Below are positions 8,690 through 15,332 of a stretch of DNA of 23,974 nt, piece by piece. The notes under the pieces are model-generated. The model saw only the letters and a list, made by a program, of their open reading frames with translations. It was not told where the DNA came from and did no database searches. Position 1 is the stretch's first letter. Each line of letters begins with the position of its first letter. The stretch is from Pseudomonadota bacterium (GTDB lineage: Bacteria; Pseudomonadota; Gammaproteobacteria; Acidithiobacillales; Acidithiobacillaceae), in the NCBI GenBank assembly GCA_021818125.1, contig JAKAFG010000006.1, forward strand, positions 1 to 23,974, in the 5' to 3' direction. The position numbers and the translations under genes are program-made.

Positions 8690-9374
8690 GCGTAACCTGG
8701 TCAGAGGGTCTGGAGGTGAAAGCGCTGTGCCTTCTGTCGCTACCATGTCAGTGTCACGCGGTAGCAGAGTGGGCTCACTCCCCGCAACGGGAAGGGCGTT
8801 TCACCATAATTCTCCGTCGATGAAGTATACCCAAGTATGGCGGTGCGCGCCATTGACCATGCCTATGACCAGGTCTTTGCCCAGGGGGCAGGAAAAACGC
8901 GCGAGATGGGCACAAACGTGGACGAAATTTATTAGCGATGGCAGTCAAGATGATGCCGGGCTTGATAAAGTTTTCCACAAAAATATTAAACTGCAGTTAC
9001 GTGGACTTGTTCGGGGTCATGTTTCAGTAGTTTATGTAATGCATTGTAATAAATACAATTTTATTGTTACATAATGTTTCCGTTGTGTATCAATACGCCC
9101 TTGTCATGACGAAACCATTGCAGCCAGAAAAATATCCACAAAGTTATCCACAAGCTATTCAGTATCCTTGTCCTAGAAACCCCTGTCTGGCTGGTGGTGG
9201 GCTGCAAGGCCTTTCGGACGTTCAGACAGCGTTCAGGCGCGGTTTGAGGAACCACATCTGGATCATCTAAGGAACGTGTGAATCCTTCTTCGCTGTGCCA
9301 GGCCATGATGCGCGGTGATCTGCGACGGTTGCGGGACCCTGATAACGCGAGGGATAACAACGCCTCAATGGCCA
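8690..9374. other. Long region upstream of dnaA, candidate origin part 2
   Basis: About 685 bases without a convincing gene. It holds a perfect DnaA box (TTATCCACA, 9144-9152), a one-mismatch box 12 bases before it (ATATCCACA, 9132-9140) and another one-mismatch box (TTTTCCACA, 8971-8979). Between them lies an AT-rich stretch with nested inverted repeats (9032-9074). Together with the dnaA-dnaN gap this would make an origin split around dnaA, as known in Bacillus and Helicobacter. The part 9160-9370 shows only weak dyads (for example CTGTCTG at 9183-9189 against 9223-9229). The short open frames in it look like chance. The dnaA promoter must also lie here but no convincing hexamer pair was found. 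Confidence 0.5.
9032..9074. repeat. Nested AT-rich inverted repeats upstream of dnaA
   Basis: Outer arms TTATGTAA (9032-9039) and TTACATAA (9067-9074) are exact reverse complements. Nested inside are ATTGTA (9043-9048) and TACAAT (9054-9059) around a five-base centre. It sits within the most A+T-rich part of the region upstream of dnaA. It could be an unwinding element or the operator of a dimeric repressor acting on dnaA. Confidence 0.6.
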
Positions 9375-9402
9375 TTGACAAATCCACTATATCTGGTAAA
9401 TT
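9375..9402 (+). promoter_or_regulatory. Candidate sigma-70 promoter of nrdD with NrdR-like site in the spacer
   Basis: A perfect TTGACA (9375-9380) is followed after 16 bases by TAAATT (9397-9402), reading towards nrdD. Between them lies CTATATCTGG (9387-9396), matching 8 of 10 positions of the NrdR-box core CwAtATaTwG as I recall it. NrdR represses ribonucleotide reductase genes, usually through two boxes about three helical turns apart; a properly spaced second box is not obvious. The transcript would have a leader of about 280 nt that includes the structured element at 9609-9679. Confidence 0.45.
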
Positions 9403-9608
9403 ATAAAAAAGGATATCTACATGATGTTATTTTGCGGTATTCAGGTGTACCGTCTTTGCAGATGGAGTTTTTCGCCACATGCAGGAGTAGCCCCTAATGC
9501 GCGAATACAGACTGATCTACAGCAGCCCTTGCAGAGTCGATTGGCCAGGCAAAGCCGGTCCTTTTTATATGGGAATGAAAAGCAGTAACTCTAGATAGCC
9601 TAGCAACC

Positions 9609-9679
9609 AGGAGAAGCGGGAATGGGGCGGTTTGCTGCCGTCGCGCTATCCCCTCCGTCCTAGAAGACGGAGTCCCCGC
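9609..9679 (+). ncRNA. Structured cis-regulatory RNA leader of nrdD (copy 1 of 3)
   Basis: It starts with AGGAG (9609-9613). Helix P1 pairs GCGGG (9616-9620) with CCCGC (9675-9679). P2 is GGCGG (9626-9630) with CTGCC (9635-9639) around TTTG. The junction holds CGCTATCCCCTCC (9644-9656). P3 is a perfect seven-pair hairpin, CTCCGTC (9653-9659) with GACGGAG (9666-9672). The start codon of nrdD follows P1 after eight bases and has no Shine-Dalgarno of its own. The same layout recurs before ubiV and ubiT with compensatory changes. It fits no riboswitch class I recognise; the ligand or protein partner is unknown. Confidence 0.75.
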
Positions 9680-9687
9680 GTAAGCTA

Positions 9688-11721
9688 ATGAAAGAACCTT
9701 TGTCCGCCAGCCATTCGAGTAGGGCTATTTGGCCATTTGTAATTAAGCGAAACGGTACGAGGGCGCCTTTCGATCCAAATCGAATTTGCTCTGCCATCAC
9801 GCGGGCGGGACACGCGGCTGGTGAATTTGATGACAGTGTCGCTGGGCGAATTACGGACGTGGTTCTGAACACGTTGCAGCCCCTCGTTATCGACCGTGAC
9901 CCCACGATTGAACTGATTCAAGATCATGTCGAATTAACGTTGATGGATGAAGGCTTCTACCGTACTGCCCGTGCCTATATCGCCTACCGTGAGCAGCATC
10001 AACGCTTGCGCAGGGACCGTCAGGCGGTGGTGGATGCCGTTAGCTCGGTAAATGAGTACCTGGATCGGGAAGATTGGCGAATCAACGCGAATGCCAATCA
10101 AGGTTATTCGTTGGGCGGCCTGATTCTGAACGTCGCGGGGAAAGTGATCGCCAATTACTGGTTGAGTCATGTCTATCCGGATGAAATCGGCGCCGCTCAC
10201 CGTGAGGCGGACATTCATATCCATGATCTCGATATGCTGGCAGGTTATTGTGCTGGGTGGTCTCTGCGAACCTTGCTGCAAGAGGGGTTTAACGGCGTAC
10301 CAGGGAAGGTGGAAGCGGCACCTCCCCGCCACTTGTCCAGTGCGGTGGGGCAAATGGTAAACTTCCTGGGCACCTTGCAGAACGAATGGGCTGGCGCGCA
10401 GGCTTTTAGTTCCTTTGACACCTATCTGGCACCGTTTGTCCGCAAGGACGGGCTTTCCTATGACGAAGTACGTCAGAATATTCAGGAGTTCATTTACAAC
10501 CTGAACGTGCCTTCCCGCTGGGGCAGCCAGACCCCTTTTACCAATGTAACGCTCGATTGGGTCTGCCCTGAAGATCTTCGGGAACAGGTTCCGGTCATCG
10601 GTGGAAAGGAGATGCCATTCCGCTATGGCGATCTGCAGGCGGAAATGGATTTGATCAACCTCGCCTATATCGAGGTGATGAGCGAAGGGGATGCCAAGGG
10701 CCGCGTCTTCACCTTCCCCATTCCAACCTACAACATAACCTCTGATTTTCCGTGGGATTCGGAAAACGCCGAAAGACTGTTTGCTATGACGGCAAAGTAC
10801 GGCCTGCCCTACTTTCAGAATTTCATTAATTCTGAACTCCAGCCCAACATGGTGCGCTCTATGTGTTGTCGGCTCCAACTCGACCTGCGCGAATTGCTCA
10901 AGCGCGGAAATGGGCTTTTCGGTTCAGCAGAGCAGACGGGTTCCATTGGTGTGGTGACCATCAACTGCGCCAGGCTGGGTTATCTCCATAAAAACGACCG
11001 CAATGAGTTATATCGTCAACTCGATAGTCTGCTGGTAATGGCAAAAAACAGTCTGGAGATCAAACGTAAGATCATCCAGCGCCACATGGACACGGGGTTG
11101 TTCCCCTACTCCAAACGTTATTTGGGCACGCTTCGCAATCATTTCTCCACCATTGGCATTAATGGGGTCAACGAAATGATCCGCAACTTCACGGACGATA
11201 AGGAGGATATCACAACGCCCTTGGGTTACGAGTTCGCCTTAGAGTTTTTAGATTATATAAGGAATCGTATGGTCGCCTTTCAGGAGGAAACAGGCCACAT
11301 GTACAATCTGGAGGCTACGCCCGCGGAGGGCACCACCTACCGTTTCGCCAAAGAAGATCGCAAGCGGTTTCCCGATATTTTGCAAGCGGGAACCCTGGAC
11401 AAACCCTACTACACGAATTCTTCGCAACTGCCGGTTGGATTTACGGACGATCCATTTGAGGCATTGGAACGACAGGAGGCTTTGCAAGCCAAATACACGG
11501 GAGGCACCGTTCTTCATCTATATATGGGCGAGCGCCTCTCTAGCTCAGAAACCTGCAAACGCTTGGTGCGGCGCGCGCTGGAGCGATTCCGGCAGCCGTA
11601 CATTACAGTTACCCCCACTTTTTCCATCTGTCCGGTGCATGGATATCTGGCTGGTGAGCATCCATTTTGTCCCGTCTGTGACCAGGAACGCATTGCAGAA
11701 AAGCGGCGGCGTTCTGCATAA
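9688..11721 (+). CDS. nrdD: Anaerobic (class III) ribonucleoside-triphosphate reductase, large part lacking the glycyl-radical domain
   Basis: A 677-residue enzyme that makes deoxynucleotides without oxygen. The ATP-cone allosteric domain spans about 15-105. The catalytic barrel includes the active-site region SMCCRLQLDLREL with C393 and C394 and then the SIGVVTIN strand. The C-terminus carries the zinc site as C648-x2-H651 and C661-x2-C664 and then stops within 13 residues. In ordinary NrdD a glycyl-radical loop follows this zinc site; here it is missing and is encoded by the next gene in another frame. The start at 9688 sits eight bases after the structured leader and has no Shine-Dalgarno. 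Confidence 0.95.
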   Translation: MKEPLSASHSSRAIWPFVIKRNGTRAPFDPNRICSAITRAGHAAGEFDDSVAGRITDVVLNTLQPLVIDRDPTIELIQDHVELTLMDEGFYRTARAYIAYREQHQRLRRDRQAVVDAVSSVNEYLDREDWRINANANQGYSLGGLILNVAGKVIANYWLSHVYPDEIGAAHREADIHIHDLDMLAGYCAGWSLRTLLQEGFNGVPGKVEAAPPRHLSSAVGQMVNFLGTLQNEWAGAQAFSSFDTYLAPFVRKDGLSYDEVRQNIQEFIYNLNVPSRWGSQTPFTNVTLDWVCPEDLREQVPVIGGKEMPFRYGDLQAEMDLINLAYIEVMSEGDAKGRVFTFPIPTYNITSDFPWDSENAERLFAMTAKYGLPYFQNFINSELQPNMVRSMCCRLQLDLRELLKRGNGLFGSAEQTGSIGVVTINCARLGYLHKNDRNELYRQLDSLLVMAKNSLEIKRKIIQRHMDTGLFPYSKRYLGTLRNHFSTIGINGVNEMIRNFTDDKEDITTPLGYEFALEFLDYIRNRMVAFQEETGHMYNLEATPAEGTTYRFAKEDRKRFPDILQAGTLDKPYYTNSSQLPVGFTDDPFEALERQEALQAKYTGGTVLHLYMGERLSSSETCKRLVRRALERFRQPYITVTPTFSICPVHGYLAGEHPFCPVCDQERIAEKRRRSA

Positions 11722-11740
11722 CACATTAAAGGAGAATATT

Positions 11741-11947
11741 ATGTGCCCTGAGATAGTCAATGAAAGCCCGATAGAAGTGGAGTTGAGTGATGACGAAAGA
11801 CAACCCTGTGAGGTTTGGACAAGGGTTATGGGGTATCATCGCCCGACCTCATCGTTTAATATAGGTAAGCAAGGAGAGCATTTGGAACGTAAGCATTTCA
11901 TCGAGACCAAGAGTTTCGATGGGGATCGCTCTCCATCGGATCATTAG
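11741..11947 (+). CDS. Detached glycyl-radical domain of class III ribonucleotide reductase
   Basis: A 68-residue protein whose middle, CEVWTRVMGYHRP followed by SSFNIGKQGEH, is the glycyl-radical loop normally found at the C-terminus of NrdD; the radical glycine would be G31 in RVMGY. It has its own strong ribosome binding site (AAAGGAG, six bases before the ATG) and starts 19 bases after the nrdD stop in a different frame. Its first roughly 20 residues are acidic and not recognised. The stop TAG is directly followed by the nrdG ATG. It presumably docks on NrdD to rebuild the active site and is the substrate of NrdG. A recent single frameshift is unlikely because stop, gap, binding site and new start are all in order. 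Confidence 0.9.
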   Translation: MCPEIVNESPIEVELSDDERQPCEVWTRVMGYHRPTSSFNIGKQGEHLERKHFIETKSFDGDRSPSDH

Positions 11948-12685
11948 ATGGGCGCCAACGTTCTCGATATGAGGGATATTATATCTGAGAACGGATCAAT
12001 TTTATTACCGACTTTTGCCGGTCTCTCCCAGTTTAGTGCGGTGGATTACCCAGGGCATTTGTGTGCTGTACTATATACCCAAGGTTGTCCGTGTCGCTGT
12101 CGTTACTGCCATAATCCAAGCCTACAGCAGGGGCAGGGACCGTCGGTTATGTCGTGGCCTAGCGTCATGGAGTGGTTGGTTACCCGCAAGGGGTTGCTGG
12201 ATGCAGTAGCATTTTGTGGCGGGGAACCAACAGTCCATAAATCGTTGCTGTTGGCGATGAGGCAAGTAAGGGCATTGGGATTCAATGTCGCCCTGCACAC
12301 GTCCGGACTATATCCACATAACTTTGCAAATATGCTCCCATTCTTGGATTGGGTTGGGTTTGATGTCAAGTCACCTTTTGCGCGTTATCCCGATGTCACC
12401 CGCGTACCAGGAAGCGGCGGCAAGGTAAGAGAATCTCTCGAACGGATGTTATCCAGTAAGGTTTCCTATGAGATCAGAACAACGGTACATAATACCATTT
12501 TAAATAGCGCAGATCTTGTTACGATGGCCAGCGAGTTGCAAATGCTTGGCGTATCCAGGTGGGTATTGCAACGCTTTAACAAGGCCGGATGTGCAGATTT
12601 GGAGTTGGTTGCTAGCCACACTCCAATAGATGGTGATGTGGTTGATCGGTTGCGCGTCTATGTACCAAATATCTTAGTTAGATAG
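11948..12685 (+). CDS. nrdG: Anaerobic ribonucleotide reductase activating protein (radical SAM)
   Basis: A 245-residue radical S-adenosylmethionine enzyme that installs the glycyl radical on the reductase. The [4Fe-4S] motif is CPCRCRYC (C-x3-C-x2-C) in the strand GCPCRCRYCHNP, followed by AFCGGEPTVH, the SAM-binding GGE motif. It is longer than the E. coli activase (about 154 residues) and resembles the larger NrdG2 type. The start ATG touches the stop of the glycyl-domain gene (TAGATG) and lacks a Shine-Dalgarno, so translation is probably coupled. It closes the nrdD operon and converges with the lipoate-ligase gene, 26 bases away. Confidence 0.93.
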   Translation: MGANVLDMRDIISENGSILLPTFAGLSQFSAVDYPGHLCAVLYTQGCPCRCRYCHNPSLQQGQGPSVMSWPSVMEWLVTRKGLLDAVAFCGGEPTVHKSLLLAMRQVRALGFNVALHTSGLYPHNFANMLPFLDWVGFDVKSPFARYPDVTRVPGSGGKVRESLERMLSSKVSYEIRTTVHNTILNSADLVTMASELQMLGVSRWVLQRFNKAGCADLELVASHTPIDGDVVDRLRVYVPNILVR

Positions 12686-12711
12686 CGATGCTGGTTCTAT
12701 CGTCTGTACGC

Positions 12712-14256
12712 CTATTGCATGGGTTTTCGTCCCGCAAGCCTTATAACTTTTTCCGCTACACCAAGGTCTATAGATGACTCGGCGCTAAACTCTCCTGAAT
12801 ATGCCGACTGTTCTTGCATGAGATCGTAACAGTTGGCGCCAGCGATATCCAGTAACAATGCGGGCATATTTGCTGAGCGAAATGCATATTCTCGCTTGAT
12901 GTAAAAATTATTACAGCACATTCCTAAGTAGGATTTCGTGCCACGTTTCTTGAGTGCTTTTAGTGCAATCTCTAAATGTTCAAAATTCCTTACTGTGGTG
13001 ACATTTAATCCCTGCTGTCTGGCTACCTTGTATACCTCACCAACATCGCATTTTCCGCACTGGGAGCAGCCGTCTTTATGCCGCCACTTGCACCATGCGG
13101 GTTTGGCGCAGTATGGAACGAGTAAGGTGTCGGCCTTTGCTACGATATCAAAGGCATCCATTGTTCCGTCGGGGTCATGGATCATGAAGGAACTTGCTGA
13201 CGATGGCGCTATGGAAAGTTTGACGGCTATTCCATGTTGTTCGAAAAGGCGCCGGAGCAACACCATAATATGGTGGGGAGTAAATCCATACAATTCCCAT
13301 TGATTCTCATAAAATAAATTGTCCATTCGTCGCGTAATTTCAGTTTCTGATGCACCACGCAATACCGATTCAATTTTACGAAACAGGTTGTGCGGTCGAA
13401 TGTACACATTACCATTCAGGTGTAAGGATGATATCCGGAGATCCGTGTCGAATTGTATGCGCCCGTGAAGCACACCGCCCGATGTTGTAATAAAACCGCT
13501 ATAGGTGCTCTCATGAGCATTTTCTGGCAGGTTGTGGTGATCACATACGTATGTTTGTGATGTATTATTAATCCATGGAATCTGCATAATACTAGGCAAG
13601 TTACATGATTGAGCTATAGCTTGTGCTAAAGACGCCTTGAGTTGTAATAAGCCTGCATCGCTCAGGTTCGGCAGAGTGGTGAAGCGATGCGTGGCCGTAT
13701 GTATGCCTGCGGGTGTTAATTTTTCCTTTGGAACGCGTAGCGCGTGAAGCATCGTATTTATGTCCAACGACCTGAATAGAGTGCCATTTGCGATTAGAAC
13801 ATTATCTAATACGCCTACATATACGCTCCCCAGCTTTTGTCCATTCGCGTAGATGTCATTTGGGTTATTGAAATAAATGTTTTCATGGCCACTATTAGAT
13901 AGACCATCGCAAACGGCCATGCAAATGATATCGAGCCATTGTTCGATATTTAAATGTTGCACCGGAAGCGTTAAACTCCAACTGATTTGCTTGGGATATA
14001 AATACGACGTGCCGCCGCCAGTTAAGCGGCGAATGATCGGTATGGACTTGGCCTGACAGTATGCTGACCGTACAGCAAAATCCTTGTCTTCATAGGCACC
14101 TAATGCTACGGTTCGTGTGCTTTCGTAAAATCGAAGCAATGGCACATGATCTGTACGTGTAACGATAATTTGCTGGGAATCCAGAACGAGGTTATCGGCG
14201 CCGTCCCGAAGCCCGCTATCCCCCCAGGTTAGCTTGTTCATAAATCTTTTTCCCAT
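12712..14256 (-). CDS. Lipoate-protein ligase family protein fused to a DUF116-type cysteine domain
   Basis: A 514-residue two-part protein. Residues about 20-230 form a lipoate/octanoate-transfer fold with the RRLTGGGTSYL motif (76-85), NDIYANGQK with the likely catalytic lysine K141, and ANGTLF. Residues about 250-345 resemble the accessory C-terminal domain of LplA. The last 165 residues resemble DUF116, with C383, C389, C397, C400 and C403 in a pattern typical of a metal or Fe-S site, plus C447 and C448. Its ATG overlaps the ubiV stop (TGATG), implying coupled translation; a second ATG at 14241 is possible. Coupling to ubiV suggests a link to anaerobic quinone synthesis or to a lipoylated partner, but the substrate is unknown. 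The gene is visibly more A+T-rich than the origin genes. Confidence 0.8.
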   Translation of the reverse strand: MGKRFMNKLTWGDSGLRDGADNLVLDSQQIIVTRTDHVPLLRFYESTRTVALGAYEDKDFAVRSAYCQAKSIPIIRRLTGGGTSYLYPKQISWSLTLPVQHLNIEQWLDIICMAVCDGLSNSGHENIYFNNPNDIYANGQKLGSVYVGVLDNVLIANGTLFRSLDINTMLHALRVPKEKLTPAGIHTATHRFTTLPNLSDAGLLQLKASLAQAIAQSCNLPSIMQIPWINNTSQTYVCDHHNLPENAHESTYSGFITTSGGVLHGRIQFDTDLRISSLHLNGNVYIRPHNLFRKIESVLRGASETEITRRMDNLFYENQWELYGFTPHHIMVLLRRLFEQHGIAVKLSIAPSSASSFMIHDPDGTMDAFDIVAKADTLLVPYCAKPAWCKWRHKDGCSQCGKCDVGEVYKVARQQGLNVTTVRNFEHLEIALKALKKRGTKSYLGMCCNNFYIKREYAFRSANMPALLLDIAGANCYDLMQEQSAYSGEFSAESSIDLGVAEKVIRLAGRKPMQ

Positions 14257-15134
14257 CAGTCGTTATGCGCATGCATGAACGTCATGCCCGGTAAGCCATG
14301 CCAATAGCCGTTACAAACAGGTGAGCGTAGCATCCCCTCGGAAATAGATGTCCCATCTACAGCTGCATGAAATGTTTTCACAATGGTGTCTGTATCTTTT
14401 AGCTGTGGAGATATACGCACTATATCTATGCCCATATCCAACATTGCGCTAGTCTCATATAACAGATTGCATGGAATGCCTGATTGAAGCTGGATGCCAT
14501 TCATGGTGAATAGGCGTTCATGCTCTTGGGTAAAAAGTGGCCGCCCTTCCGGATCTCGTATGCAGCGTTGTTCACACTCGTCCTTGCCGACATTATCCGC
14601 ACGGGCGGTGAAGCAGCGCGCCGAAAACGATAGCGGTAAGTATCCATATGCGAACACTTCGGTTTCCATGGCCTCCGGCCGCGTGTTTTGTAACGTGCCG
14701 ATGGTCGTGGCGGGTAGCTCCACCGGAGGAACCCATCGAGTTGCCCCAAGCTCGGCTAATAGCGATAATGTTTCGCTATTATAACAGTTTATATGCGGCC
14801 CAGCGACAAATGGAACCCGCCCCGCCAGTAAATGAACCGCAGACATGTCATTGGCTTCGACAATGTAATTGGCATTTGCGCAAATCTTCTCTAATTGTAG
14901 TAGATCCGAGTTGGCTTCTAGGAGTGCTAACGTGGAAAGCACGACCTCCTTACCAGCGTCGGTTAGTCGCGCAGCAATGTCGAGCCAGTCGGCTCTACGT
15001 AGGGCGCGTCGTTTTGCGCACACGGTCTCTCCTAAATAAACAATGTCTACGGGCCACTGTTCTGCGGACCGATAAAATTGCTCTATGTCTTCCTTTGACC
15101 AGTAGTAGTGAATTGGGCCTAATGAGATTTTCAT
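14256..15134 (-). CDS. ubiV: O2-independent ubiquinone hydroxylation protein UbiV (U32 peptidase-like)
   Basis: A 292-residue member of the U32 family. With UbiU it forms the oxygen-independent hydroxylase of the ubiquinone ring. Four cysteines at C39, C174, C187 and C191 keep the spacing of the [4Fe-4S] ligands reported for E. coli UbiV (13 and 4 residues between the last three). The N-terminus KISLGPIHYYW fits the family. The start ATG has no Shine-Dalgarno and follows a structured leader (15141-15215) by six bases. Its stop overlaps the lipoate-ligase fusion gene by one base. ubiU lies upstream on the same strand. Confidence 0.93.
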   Translation of the reverse strand: MKISLGPIHYYWSKEDIEQFYRSAEQWPVDIVYLGETVCAKRRALRRADWLDIAARLTDAGKEVVLSTLALLEANSDLLQLEKICANANYIVEANDMSAVHLLAGRVPFVAGPHINCYNSETLSLLAELGATRWVPPVELPATTIGTLQNTRPEAMETEVFAYGYLPLSFSARCFTARADNVGKDECEQRCIRDPEGRPLFTQEHERLFTMNGIQLQSGIPCNLLYETSAMLDMGIDIVRISPQLKDTDTIVKTFHAAVDGTSISEGMLRSPVCNGYWHGLPGMTFMHAHND

Positions 15135-15140
15135 CTATTT

Positions 15141-15215
15141 GCTCGGGAAGCCCTGGCCTTTATACCGGGGAGGGATAGCGTGGCCTGTGTTGCAAGCCCC
15201 ATTCCCGCATCTCCT
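15141..15215 (-). ncRNA. Structured cis-regulatory RNA leader of ubiV (copy 2 of 3)
   Basis: Read on the minus strand: AGGAG (15215-15211), P1 CGGGAA (15207-15202) with TTCCCG (15148-15143), P2 GGCTTG (15198-15193) with CAGGCC (15187-15182) around CAACA, the junction CGCTATCCCTCC (15180-15169), then P3 with CCCCGG and CCAGGG arms (15170-15151, one mismatch). ubiV starts six bases after the element. P2 and P1 differ in sequence from the nrdD and ubiT copies but keep their pairing. A frame from ATG at 15202 to the TGA at 15133-15131 would code for 23 residues and overlap the ubiV start. Confidence 0.75.
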
Positions 15216-15332
15216 TTTGACAATGCTATCTTGTTGAATGAATGTCTATAGCCATCGGATCGTTGAATCAGTATGCAAAAGTCATAGGCTATCGCTAAAT
15301 CACAGCATGGGCCGTCTGTATAATACCGGGAG

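Larger units (their letters stand above)
9375..9687 (+). other. nrdD 5' leader region, no gene
   Basis: Between the candidate promoter and the nrdD start there is no recognisable gene. The only strong content is the folded element at 9609-9679 described separately. A short frame beginning with ATG at 9622, eight bases after AGGAG, would code for 13 residues and stop at 9661-9663 inside the element. Confidence 0.5.

Noticed and set aside
9067..9387. 106-codon minus-strand frame upstream of dnaA
   Set aside because: No recognisable family, no good ribosome binding site, and it runs through DnaA boxes and the AT-rich dyads.
9609..9687. Right end of an IS200/IS605-type element (hairpin CTCCGTC/GACGGAG before nrdD)
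   Set aside because: The hairpin first looked like an IS end, but the same architecture recurs before ubiV and ubiT with compensatory changes and fixed distance to the start codon, and no tnpA or tnpB remnant is nearby.
9087..9700. FNR boxes (TTGAT-N4-ATCAA) for the anaerobic genes
   Set aside because: No site with acceptable match was found by eye upstream of nrdD, ubiU, ubiV or ubiT.
11700..11745. Simple frameshift or sequencing error breaking nrdD
   Set aside because: A stop codon, a 19-base gap, a strong Shine-Dalgarno and an ATG lie between the two parts, and the small protein has its own N-terminal extension; one indel would not create this.
12683..12711. Bidirectional terminator between nrdG and the lipoate-ligase gene
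   Set aside because: GATAG/CTATC gives only five pairs and there is no T-run on either side.
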